A stretch of DNA of 64,000 nucleotides, taken from NCBI GenBank assembly GCA_030824275.1, contig JAVBXY010000003.1, positions 62,001-126,000 on the forward strand, given 5' to 3'. The position numbers and the translations under genes were made by a program. A model generated the notes under the pieces. The model did no database searches. It had not been told where the DNA came from and worked only from the letters and a program-made list of their open reading frames with translations. Origin of the DNA: Rhodocyclaceae bacterium (GTDB lineage: Bacteria > Pseudomonadota > Gammaproteobacteria > Burkholderiales > Rhodocyclaceae). This document shows positions 51,619 through 59,625 of the stretch, piece by piece (the first letter of the stretch is position 1; each line of letters opens with the position of its first letter).

Positions 51619-53477
51619 AGCAGTCCCAGGGCCTTCCAGTAGGGCAGGGAGGCGTAGACGGCGAGAATCTTGCCGAGATTGATCAGCGTGTTGAAGCGCA
51701 GGAACAGGCGCTCGTCATTGATATCGGATTTGGCGAGCAAGTCCCGGAACTGGATGTAGTAGGAGCACTGGTAGGGAAAGAACCACATCTCGCCCAGCAT
51801 CAGCACGATGAAGCCGACGACCCAGGCGTTGATGCCGTAGGCGGTGGCCAGCGGCATCATGACGGCGGCGACGATGACGATGGTGGTGCTGATTGGCACC
51901 ACCAGGCGGATGACGAAAGTGATGCCGGCGAGGATGGCGATGAAGAGCGGGAAATTGCTGCGCATCAGTTCGCCCAGCGGGGAGAGATGTTCGGCCAGCC
52001 AGTTGTCGAGGCCGACGGCATTGAAGGCGCCGACGATGCCGACGATGCCGGCCAGGTAGACCAGAAAAGGCCAGTCGATCTTCTCCTTGAACTCGTCCTT
52101 GCGCAGAAAGCCGAAGACCAGCAGCACGTAAAGGATGGCGACAGCAACCCAGGGCGGCTGTATTTTATGCAGCGAGGCAGTCATGACGCCAAGCATGAAC
52201 AGGGCGACGCCGAACACGGCGGACCATTCACGGGTTCGCATCGGGCCGAGCAGCGTCAGCTGTGCCGCCAATTGCTCCTTCGACAGATGCAGGCGTTCAT
52301 CGTGGCGCAGCATCAAGGTCATCAGGCCTGCATACAGCAGCAGCATCACGGCCCCGGTCAGGGCGGCGGCGACGAACCAGAACAGCCACTGGAACTGCAT
52401 CTGGGCCTGGATCGGCAACAGGCCGAAGATGACGAAATTCACCGATTTGCTGGACAGGAAAACGGCGGAGAGCAGGCTGGCACCGGTGAAGGTGGTAATT
52501 GCAAGGCCGGTGGCTGCCTTGCCCTTGCGGCGAGCGTGGAGGATTTCGGCCATGTCGATGGCCAGTGGCGCCAGCAGCACCACCCGGCCGTTGATCGATG
52601 GCACCATCGGTGTCAGCAGGAAGCCCGTGAGCAGCAGGCCGAAGTTCTGCCATATTTCACGGTTTGGCAAGCGCAGCAGCAGCCAGACCAGGAAGCGATA
52701 ACTCAGACCGGAGGCGACGATGACCGTGCTCAGGCCGAGGATGCTCATGGCGAGGAAGAAGCCATCCGAGGCGAAGCCGGAGAGAACCGCCGAGGGCGGC
52801 GCGATGCCGAGGACCAGTATGGCGAAGATGGCAAAGATGCCCGGTACGTACTCGTCCACCAGGCTGAACACCCACATGCAGATGGTGGCGGCGAAGACCG
52901 CCAGGAACAGCGCGGTATTCTGGTTCATGCCGAAGTTCGGCGCGGTGAGGATGATCAGGGCAGGCAGCAGGATGGCCAGCAGCCAGCCGGCCACGTTCAT
53001 CCAGTTTCCGTTTTCCCCTTTTTTTGTTTTTGAGGCTGAGGGCGGGGCAGGGTTGGCTCCGGGGAGGGCCAACCCACGGAAGAATTCGCTGCGCAATGAC
53101 GGGTTGCTCTTGACCAGCGCCTGTGCACTGGCTCGCGGGATGATCAGTGCCGAGACCGGTGTGGCGGCGATGGCACTGCCCAGATAGTCGCTCAGACCAA
53201 CGGCGGTTTCCTCTCCGCACAGACCTTGGCGCGACAGCAGCGGTTCGCTGTGCTGGCGCTCCAGACGGACGCTGCCTTCGCGCAGGACATACAGCTTGTC
53301 AGCGCTGCTGCCCGCTTCGTAAAGGGCTTCCCCGACGGCGAACCAGTGCTCGGTGACGTGTGGCAGCGTACGTGCGAGGCTTTCGTAGGAGCATTGACCG
53401 AGGATGGAGTTGGCCAGGAGCGGTGCGACGATAGCCTGGTCGTAGTCGGCCGGCAGGGGAAGGGCGGAATCGGTCAT
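51615..53477 (-). CDS. cNMP-binding domain fused to SLC13 anion permease
   Basis: A 620-residue fusion. Residues 1-130 are a cyclic-nucleotide-binding-like domain (LYVLREGSVRLERQHSEPLLSRQGLCGEETAVG); residues 165-615 are an SLC13/DASS permease with about 12 helices (SINGRVVLLAPLAIDMAEIL and WPFLVYLAGIVGIVGAFNAVGL as hairpin regions). The family moves dicarboxylates, citrate or sulfate with sodium. The N-terminal domain could gate transport by a nucleotide signal. It overlaps the binding-protein gene downstream. Confidence 0.88.
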   Translation of the reverse strand: MTDSALPLPADYDQAIVAPLLANSILGQCSYESLARTLPHVTEHWFAVGEALYEAGSSADKLYVLREGSVRLERQHSEPLLSRQGLCGEETAVGLSDYLGSAIAATPVSALIIPRASAQALVKSNPSLRSEFFRGLALPGANPAPPSASKTKKGENGNWMNVAGWLLAILLPALIILTAPNFGMNQNTALFLAVFAATICMWVFSLVDEYVPGIFAIFAILVLGIAPPSAVLSGFASDGFFLAMSILGLSTVIVASGLSYRFLVWLLLRLPNREIWQNFGLLLTGFLLTPMVPSINGRVVLLAPLAIDMAEILHARRKGKAATGLAITTFTGASLLSAVFLSSKSVNFVIFGLLPIQAQMQFQWLFWFVAAALTGAVMLLLYAGLMTLMLRHDERLHLSKEQLAAQLTLLGPMRTREWSAVFGVALFMLGVMTASLHKIQPPWVAVAILYVLLVFGFLRKDEFKEKIDWPFLVYLAGIVGIVGAFNAVGLDNWLAEHLSPLGELMRSNFPLFIAILAGITFVIRLVVPISTTIVIVAAVMMPLATAYGINAWVVGFIVLMLGEMWFFPYQCSYYIQFRDLLAKSDINDERLFLRFNTLINLGKILAVYASLPYWKALGLL

Positions 53478-53542
53478 GAGGCCGGAGTGTGGGTACAGGG
53501 GTACGGGAAATCAGTCGGGCCAGCCGCTATTGCTTGTCATCA

Positions 53543-54391
53543 CTACTTGTCACAAGCGGCGGCCTTTTTCCCATCCGGCATGATGGCGTCGCAGAAAAGG
53601 GTCTCCGCCTTCGATACGCTGCTGATGGTGGCGCCGGTAAGGTCGGCGCCGGTGAAATTGGCCTGGTTGATGTTGGCACCTTCAATGTGGGCATTGACCA
53701 GTATCGCGCCGGTGAAGTCGGCGCCACGCAGATTGGTATAGGCGATGGTGGCGTTGCTGAGGTTGGCCCCGCGCAAGTTGACGCGCAGCATGTTGGTATG
53801 CCGCAGGTTGGCGTCCGTGAGATTGGCTTCGGCGAGATTGGCGCCTTCGAGATCGGCGCCGCTCAGGTCGATGCGTTTCATGTTGGCGCCGTTGAGATCG
53901 GCGCTGCGCAGTCGGGCGTTGCTGGCGAAGGCATCGGTCAGGTTGGCCTGGACCAGCGAGGCGGTGACGAAATTGGCATTGGTGATTTCTGTCGCTTCCA
54001 GATTGGCACCATTGAGCTGGGCGAAGGTGAGATTGGCGCCGCGCAAGGTGGCGCCATAAAGATCGGCCCTTTGCAGGTTGGCCTTGGCGAGGTTGGCGCC
54101 GGACAGGTCGGTGCGTTTGAGATTGGCGTGGATCAGGATCGCGCTTTCGAGCTGGGCGTCAATCATGGTCGACTCGGGGAAGCCGGTGTTGTACAGATAG
54201 GCGGCGGTGAGTTTGACCGAGTTCAGTTCTTGGCGCCGGAAGTTCTCGTAACGAAGGTCGCACTGGACGCATTCCTGGGTCTCTGCGAAGCGTTTGACGT
54301 CGTCTGGCTTGCCCGCCGTGACCGGCACGGAAAACAGGATGCCGCCGGTCATGAGGACGAGTGTGGCGAGATGGAGACGAAGTGGGCGCAT
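53543..54391 (-). CDS. Exported pentapeptide-repeat protein
   Basis: A 282-residue protein with a signal peptide (LATLVLMTGGILFSVPVTA), an N-terminal CVQCDL segment, then about 35 pentapeptide units of the A(N/D)LxX form from residue 60 to 265 (LSGANLAKANLQRADLYGA), which fold as a right-handed quadrilateral helix. The start at 54391 follows the secretin stop by 13 bases. The exported form is unlike Qnr-type DNA mimics, so an envelope or scaffold role is more likely. Part of the TAXI-secretin operon. Confidence 0.85.
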   Translation of the reverse strand: MRPLRLHLATLVLMTGGILFSVPVTAGKPDDVKRFAETQECVQCDLRYENFRRQELNSVKLTAAYLYNTGFPESTMIDAQLESAILIHANLKRTDLSGANLAKANLQRADLYGATLRGANLTFAQLNGANLEATEITNANFVTASLVQANLTDAFASNARLRSADLNGANMKRIDLSGADLEGANLAEANLTDANLRHTNMLRVNLRGANLSNATIAYTNLRGADFTGAILVNAHIEGANINQANFTGADLTGATISSVSKAETLFCDAIMPDGKKAAACDK

Positions 54392-54404
54392 TCCGGGTCT
54401 CCGG

Positions 54405-56339
54405 CTAGTAATAGAGGAAATCAACGACCTGATGCAAGCGTTCGGTGAGCGTTGCTTCCTTGGCCCAGCGTTCGAGCGTAACGTCGCCGGTACGGAATTC
54501 TCGGTACAGCGGTGTCGATCCCAGGTGGTGGAAGACCGAGGCCAGGTTGGGGTAGGGTTTGAACCAGTCAATGTAGCGGGCGCGCAGTTCGCTCAAGGCG
54601 GCGCTGTCCTTGTTGCCGATCACGCTGCCCTTGCCTGCTTCGTCGCGGTAGACATATTCGGCGCGGCGCGGCGTCAGCAGGATCAGCACTGAACGCTGGA
54701 AAGCACTGGTGTCGGATCGCGAGAAAAGATATTGCAGTATCGGAATGTCCTGCAACAGGGGCACACCGTCACGGGTCTTGCTGGTTTCCTTTTCCGAGAG
54801 TCCACTGAGGATCAGGGTTTCGCCGAAGCGCATCACGATCTGCGAATTGACTGTGGTTTTCGTGGTCTCGATCTTCAGGCTGTAGGTAATGTCACTGCTG
54901 GGTGCCTTGAGAAAGGTACGTTCCGCGATGACGTTGAGTCGTACACGGTCATCGTCGAGGAATCTTGGCGTGATGGCCAGTTTGACGCCGATTTCCTTTT
55001 CGATCTGGATGGACCCACCGACGCTGCCCGTTGCCACTGCACCGGCATTGATGTTACTGCCGGAGAAGAATTCCGACTTGACGCCTTCGAGGGCGGCAAT
55101 GGTCGGACGGGCAAGCACTTCGTTGCTGTCGCTGTTGGCGTTGGCGATGTTCAGTGTGTAGTCCAGGGCCTTGAGCGAGATACTGCGTGTGATGGTTGAA
55201 CTCTGCGAACTGGCTAAGGTGCCGGCTGCGAGGTCGCGGGTAATGGTGTCTTTGTTTTCTTTCGACATCGCCCCGAACTGAAGGGTCAGGCCATTCAGCA
55301 GGTTGATGCCCTTGCGGGTCTTGACCAGGTCTTCGGTGCGCAGGATGACGACATCAACCAGCACCATGCGGTCGGCGCTGGGGCTGACGCCACCCGCCGC
55401 GACATCGATGCCCATACCCGGTTGCATGCCACCAGGCGCGCCAGGAGGAGGAAAGCCGCCACCGGCTTGTCCGTTGTCGGCGCCGGGCTGTTGATTGTCG
55501 CCATCGCTAAAGGTGCCATCCCCAGGAGGAAAGCCACCACCGGGCGCTGAGGGTGGTGGTGCAAATTGCGCCTTGATGACATCGGGGTTGCCACTGTGGA
55601 AGCGGGTCCAGCCTTTCACCCTCTCCTCGAAGCGGCGCAGTGCGCGCGGGTCGGATTCCGCTTTCCGGTAGCGGTCCAGATAGGTTTGCGCCTCGGTGGG
55701 CTTGTTGATGGCGGCCATGACGATGCTCATGGCGCGCATCACACGCGGCTGTCCGGGGGCCAGCACATCCAGTCGCCCCAGCGCGGCGGCGGCCGTGGTC
55801 GGGTCTCCTGCGTAGTAGGAGGCCGTCGCCAGCTGATAGAGCATGTCGGCGTCGTTGTCGGCATACAGCAGGGCTTCGGCGAAAATCGTCTGAGCCACGG
55901 CGAACTGCTTCTGGTCGAGGTACAGGTTGCCGAGGAAGTAGCGTGCCAGCCAGTTGCTCTTGTCGAACTGGAGCGCGAGCTTGTAGCCTTGTTCGGCGAG
56001 GCCGTACTTGTCCGCGTCGCCCTGGGTCGCCATCAGGTGATAGGCCAGTCCGTTGAGCAATTGCACATAGGAACTGGTCGGGTCCAGCTTGAGTGCCGAG
56101 TTCAGGACCAGCGATGCCTTGTCGAGTTCCCTTTGCAGCAGGTACTCGATGCCCGCTGCGGCCAGCTTGCTCTGTTCGCCAGTGGGCGCGCGGACCTTCA
56201 GGCGTTCGAGCAGGGACTGGCTTGTCTCCTGGGGTGTGGCGTCAGCCCAGACCGGGTAGCTGGCGAGGGCGATGAGGGAGGCTGCCGTTATGCCGGTTCC
56301 CAGGCGAAACAGGCGGGACGCAAATGTTGCCGAGTTCAT
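54405..56339 (-). CDS. TPR-containing outer-membrane secretin
   Basis: A 644-residue protein: signal peptide, four or more TPR-like helices (residues 50-230), a Pro/Gly/Gln-rich linker (260-320), then a secretin domain (VLVDVVILRTEDLVKTRKGINLL to LIGxxSPRRAEYV-like C terminus; VLARPTIAALEGVKSEFFSGS and LKIETTKTTVNSQIVMRFGETLILSGLSEKE). Secretins form outer-membrane channels for type II, III and pilus systems, but no other secretion component is nearby. It overlaps the TAXI gene by 4 bases and precedes the pentapeptide gene. Confidence 0.85.
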   Translation of the reverse strand: MNSATFASRLFRLGTGITAASLIALASYPVWADATPQETSQSLLERLKVRAPTGEQSKLAAAGIEYLLQRELDKASLVLNSALKLDPTSSYVQLLNGLAYHLMATQGDADKYGLAEQGYKLALQFDKSNWLARYFLGNLYLDQKQFAVAQTIFAEALLYADNDADMLYQLATASYYAGDPTTAAAALGRLDVLAPGQPRVMRAMSIVMAAINKPTEAQTYLDRYRKAESDPRALRRFEERVKGWTRFHSGNPDVIKAQFAPPPSAPGGGFPPGDGTFSDGDNQQPGADNGQAGGGFPPPGAPGGMQPGMGIDVAAGGVSPSADRMVLVDVVILRTEDLVKTRKGINLLNGLTLQFGAMSKENKDTITRDLAAGTLASSQSSTITRSISLKALDYTLNIANANSDSNEVLARPTIAALEGVKSEFFSGSNINAGAVATGSVGGSIQIEKEIGVKLAITPRFLDDDRVRLNVIAERTFLKAPSSDITYSLKIETTKTTVNSQIVMRFGETLILSGLSEKETSKTRDGVPLLQDIPILQYLFSRSDTSAFQRSVLILLTPRRAEYVYRDEAGKGSVIGNKDSAALSELRARYIDWFKPYPNLASVFHHLGSTPLYREFRTGDVTLERWAKEATLTERLHQVVDFLYY

Positions 56340-57310
56340 TGGATGCCGATCTCCCGGTACTGGCGGGCTGCGCCCGGGTGCAGGGGAATCAGGATGCCGT
56401 CCCGCGCCATGGTTTCCTTGCCGAGGCGTTGCAAGGCCGGATGCTGTCGCTTGAATTCGGCCAACTCGCTGGTCAATGCGCGGGTCAGCCGGTAGATGGT
56501 TTCCTCGCTCATGTCCGAGGAGGTGATCAGCGTGGTCTTGAAGCCGAAGGATGGAATGGCGTCGGGGTGCCCGGCATAGATGCCGCCCGGAATGCTGAGG
56601 CGCATCAGGCTGGGATAGCTGGCCAGGATGCGATCAATGACCGCCGATGGAATGGCGATGATGACACCGTCGCATTCCTCGATCATGCGCTTGTAGAAGG
56701 GGGCCGGCATACCGAGAGCCTGGACGATGACATCCACTTCGTTCTTGCAGAAGGCGTCGCCCATGCCGTCCGTGCTGTATTCGGTGATCGCCGCGAAATC
56801 GCTGGTCTTGGCATCGACGGCTTCGAGGATCATGCGGACGATGCTGCGCTGGCTCGAACCACGATTACCGATGTTGATGCGCTTGCCACGAATTTCCTCG
56901 AAGCGGGTGATGTTTGCCTTGCGCTTGGCCAAGACCGTGACCGGTTCGTCATACAGCGAGGCGATCATGCGCAGCGTCGGGGCGGGGCCACGGGAGGCGA
57001 ACTCGCCGGTGCCGTTGTAGGCGTCATAGGCCAGATCGGTGCGGGTGATGCCGGCATTGAGTTCGCCCGAAATGACTGCCTGGATGTTGTATTCCGAGCC
57101 GCCGGTGGAATAGGTCAGGCAGCGCACCAGTTCCGTCAGCCGATGTTTGTTGACCAGTCGGCAGATGGCCTGGCCGACCGGGTGGTAAACACCGCTGGTG
57201 GATGCCGTGCCGAGGGCGACGAATTTTTGCATCGGCGGTTCAACTGCGACGGCCGTCCCGGCAAGCATCCAAGCCACGGCGGCGGTCAGTTGCAAAATTG
57301 TTCTGCGCAT
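56336..57310 (-). CDS. TAXI-family TRAP transporter solute-binding protein
   Basis: A 324-residue protein with a signal peptide (ILQLTAAVAWMLAGTAVA) and the TAXI fold (FVALGTASTSGVYHPVGQAICRLVN, STGGSEYNIQAVISGELNAGITRTDLAYDAYNG, DAFCKNEVDVIVQALGMPAPFYKRMIEECDG). TAXI proteins deliver carboxylic acids to TRAP permeases with fused small-large membrane subunits; no TRAP permease is present here, but an SLC13 permease is in the same operon. First gene of the operon; the next gene overlaps it by 4 bases. Confidence 0.9.
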   Translation of the reverse strand: MRRTILQLTAAVAWMLAGTAVAVEPPMQKFVALGTASTSGVYHPVGQAICRLVNKHRLTELVRCLTYSTGGSEYNIQAVISGELNAGITRTDLAYDAYNGTGEFASRGPAPTLRMIASLYDEPVTVLAKRKANITRFEEIRGKRINIGNRGSSQRSIVRMILEAVDAKTSDFAAITEYSTDGMGDAFCKNEVDVIVQALGMPAPFYKRMIEECDGVIIAIPSAVIDRILASYPSLMRLSIPGGIYAGHPDAIPSFGFKTTLITSSDMSEETIYRLTRALTSELAEFKRQHPALQRLGKETMARDGILIPLHPGAARQYREIGIQ

Positions 57311-57477
57311 CTGGATTCCTGAAAAACCGGAGGGCCGCCATACCAGCGGGTGGGCATTCGCTCACGGGCATGGCCGGGGCATTGCGGAGCGTTGCCGAGT
57401 GTATCGCAAACGCATGGCGTCCGGATAGTAAAGCCCTTTTATGGGGGCTCACGGTCAGGAATGGCGCTGTTATGACG

Positions 57478-57499
57478 CCGCCGGCGCCAGGGCCGGCGG
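57478..57499 (-). terminator. GC-rich hairpin beyond the secreted Cys protein gene
   Basis: An 8-bp stem CCGCCGGC / GCCGGCGG with a 6-base loop, 22 bases after the stop of the minus-strand gene. No T run follows, so it is only a candidate terminator. Confidence 0.35.
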
Positions 57500-57521
57500 G
57501 TGCGGGTGCCCAGGGACTACT

Positions 57522-57986
57522 TCAGGACTTCCTGCATTCCGAGGATTCCCGGTGCTTGTTGTTGATGTCGAAAACGTCCATGTAGTACTTGCCATCCTGC
57601 TTGCGCGCCCTGGCGTAGCCGCCTGCCTGCATGCGCAGGCCGACACCATCGCCCTGGTCCTGGCCCAGCGGTTTGCTGGGGTCGATCTGGAAGGCGTTGC
57701 CGCAGCGCAGGTTGTAGTACTTGCCGCCATCAGTCTTCACGGACAGGGCCATCTGTACCAGTGCGTCCTGCTTGCCATTCGAGTTGCAACTGGCGTTCTG
57801 CCAGTTGCAACAGGACTTGGGCGATTCCTTGCCGTTGGGCTTGGGGTCCAGATAGGCCTTGAACATGTTGAAGCCGACGCCGGAGAATTGCACGGGCTTG
57901 TCGGTATCGTTGTAGACGCAATAGGCATGGACACTGCCTGACAGCAACAGACCTGTCGCGAGAGCGAGAATCGGCTTGATCTTCAT
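57522..57986 (-). CDS. Small secreted cysteine-containing protein of unknown function
   Basis: A 154-residue protein with a signal peptide (MKIKPILALATGLLLSGSVHA). The mature part has six cysteines (AYCVYND, SCCNWQNASCNS, LRCGNAF and a C-terminal SECRKS), enough for three disulfides, and a beta-rich pattern (KPVQFSGVGFNMFKAYLDPK). The start at 57986 gives the signal peptide; a longer upstream frame is not coding-like. No family is recognised. It is not in an operon with its neighbours. Confidence 0.72.
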   Translation of the reverse strand: MKIKPILALATGLLLSGSVHAYCVYNDTDKPVQFSGVGFNMFKAYLDPKPNGKESPKSCCNWQNASCNSNGKQDALVQMALSVKTDGGKYYNLRCGNAFQIDPSKPLGQDQGDGVGLRMQAGGYARARKQDGKYYMDVFDINNKHRESSECRKS

Positions 57987-58141
57987 TGATTTCCTCGTGG
58001 GTGAGTTTGCGATGATGCCTCCATCATGCCGATGGTTGCGGCCGAATGCTAGAGGAGGCCAAACGCTGAGTCCATACGGCGCTTGCCGTATTGGCATGGT
58101 GCTGGCGCATAATTCCGTTCCCCCTTGTTTTCCTGTCGCCA

Positions 58142-58648
58142 ATGAAAGCCTTCGCCATCGCCGGCTATTCCGGGTCCGGCAAGACCACCTTGCTGGAAGC
58201 GCTGATCCCACGCTTCGTCGCGGCCGGACTGCGCGTGTCCCTGATCAAGCACACCCATCACCGTTTCGATGTGGATCAGCCGGGCAAGGATTCCTGGCGT
58301 CTGCGCGAGGCCGGGTGCAGCGAGGTGATGCTGCTGTCCGGGCAGCGCTGGGTGCTGATGCACGAACTGCGCGGTACCCCGGAGCCGAGCTTCGAGGAGC
58401 AGTTGGCGCGCTTTTCCGATTGCGATCTGGTGCTGGTGGAGGGGTTCAAGCACACGCCGGTGCCAAAATTGGAAGTACATCGTCCCCTGGTCGGCAAGCC
58501 GCTGCTGGCGGGCGAGGTCGATAACATCGTTGCCGTCGCCAGCGACGAACCTGCCGCCGTGGCGGTACTGACTTCGCTGCCGGTGCTGGACCTGGCCGAC
58601 CGGGACGGTATCGTCGATTTCATCCTGAAACACCAGGGATTCCGCTGA
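58142..58648 (+). CDS. mobB: Molybdopterin-guanine dinucleotide biosynthesis protein B
   Basis: A 168-residue GTPase-like protein. The P-loop is GYSGSGKTTLLEAL; KHTHHRFDVDQPGKDSWRLREAGC and LVEGFKHTPVPKLEVHR are MobB hallmarks. MobB aids MobA in making the guanine dinucleotide form of the molybdenum cofactor. No clear ribosome site precedes the ATG. It is followed 25 bases later by moaD, and moaE comes next, forming a small molybdenum-cofactor cluster. Confidence 0.93.
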   Translation: MKAFAIAGYSGSGKTTLLEALIPRFVAAGLRVSLIKHTHHRFDVDQPGKDSWRLREAGCSEVMLLSGQRWVLMHELRGTPEPSFEEQLARFSDCDLVLVEGFKHTPVPKLEVHRPLVGKPLLAGEVDNIVAVASDEPAAVAVLTSLPVLDLADRDGIVDFILKHQGFR

Positions 58649-58673
58649 TTGCTTCCGCTGCTATAGTCGAACC

Positions 58674-58928
58674 ATGAAAATCCTCTTTTTTGCCGGCCTC
58701 CGTGAAGCGCTCGGCACCTCCTCGATTGAACTGTCCGCGCCGGAAGTTGCCTCCATCGCGACCATCGGCGCCCTGCGTGACCACCTTGCTGCGCGCGGCG
58801 AACCCTGGGCCGCACTGGCCACGATGAAAAATCTGCGTGCGGCGGTGAACCAGCAAATGGTGCCGCTGGATGCACCGGTGAGCGAGGGCGATGAGGTCGC
58901 CTTCTTTCCGCCGGTGACCGGGGGCTAG
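58674..58928 (+). CDS. moaD: Molybdopterin synthase sulfur carrier subunit
   Basis: An 84-residue ubiquitin-like sulfur carrier (MKILFFAGLREALG) ending in the invariant Gly-Gly (FFPPVTGG), which is thiocarboxylated and gives sulfur to precursor Z. Length and terminus fit MoaD. moaE starts two bases after its stop, giving a tightly coupled moaDE pair that forms the synthase heterotetramer. Confidence 0.95.
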   Translation: MKILFFAGLREALGTSSIELSAPEVASIATIGALRDHLAARGEPWAALATMKNLRAAVNQQMVPLDAPVSEGDEVAFFPPVTGG

Positions 58929-58930
58929 CG

Positions 58931-59419
58931 ATGTCGCCGTCCTTTACCGTCAGCGTGCAGGAAGCCGATTTCGACGTCGGTGCCGAGCTTGCGGCGCTGT
59001 CAGCCGGCCGCGACGACGTTGGCGCCGTGGCCAGTTTCGTCGGCTTTGTGCGCGCCGACAAGCTGGCGGAAAAAGTCGGCGCTGACGGGACGGCGAATGT
59101 CCAGGCGATGACCCTCGAACACTATCCGGGGATGACCGAAAAGGCGCTGGAGGCCATCGTCACCGAGGCGCAGGGGCGCTGGGATATCTACGGCGTGCGG
59201 GTGATCCACCGGGTCGGTCGCCTGTTGCCGGGGGATCGCATCGTTTTTGTGGCGGTGTCTTCGGCCCATCGCGGCGAGGCTTTCGCTGCCTGCGAGTTCA
59301 TCATGGATTATCTGAAGACGCGTGCGCCTTTCTGGAAGAAGGAAGACACTGCCGCCGGTGGCCGCTGGGTCGATGCCCGCGATACCGACGATGCGGCGGC
59401 GGCGCGCTGGCTGACCTAG
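58931..59419 (+). CDS. moaE: Molybdopterin synthase catalytic subunit with a repeat-derived loop
   Basis: A 162-residue MoaE. Conserved parts are ASFVGFVR, AMTLEHYPGMTEKALEAIV, VIHRVGRLLPGDRIVFVAV, SAHRGEAFAACEFIMDYLK and TRAPFWKKE with the catalytic Lys. Between FVR and the LEHYPGM strand there are about eight more residues than in E. coli MoaE, reading KLAEKVGADGTANVQ, and the 25-bp dispersed repeat lies exactly there. The family NxG loop is replaced. This is a surface loop near the active site in known structures, so activity is probably kept but this is untested. Confidence 0.93.
   Translation: MSPSFTVSVQEADFDVGAELAALSAGRDDVGAVASFVGFVRADKLAEKVGADGTANVQAMTLEHYPGMTEKALEAIVTEAQGRWDIYGVRVIHRVGRLLPGDRIVFVAVSSAHRGEAFAACEFIMDYLKTRAPFWKKEDTAAGGRWVDARDTDDAAAARWLT
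59070..59094 (-). repeat. Dispersed 25-bp repeat, copy 12
   Basis: Minus-strand reading GCCGTCCCGTCAG then CGCCGACTTTTT, one change from consensus. It encodes KVGADGTA in moaE. Confidence 0.82.
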
Positions 59420-59625
59420 AAGTCACTTAGCGGTAACTTAGCGGTAGCTTCGGCACCGGTTCTGCAACTCTTCGCCCCGCTCTGGTGCGGCCGCGCACCG
59501 TTGATGCCGCCGTTATAAGTAGGGGTATCACCGACTTGCTTATGGAATATCTTCGACGGATCAATGCCGGAGGCGATTCCTTCTGGCTGGCCGGCGGGTG
59601 GTATCGGCTTTGCTTATGTCTGTCC

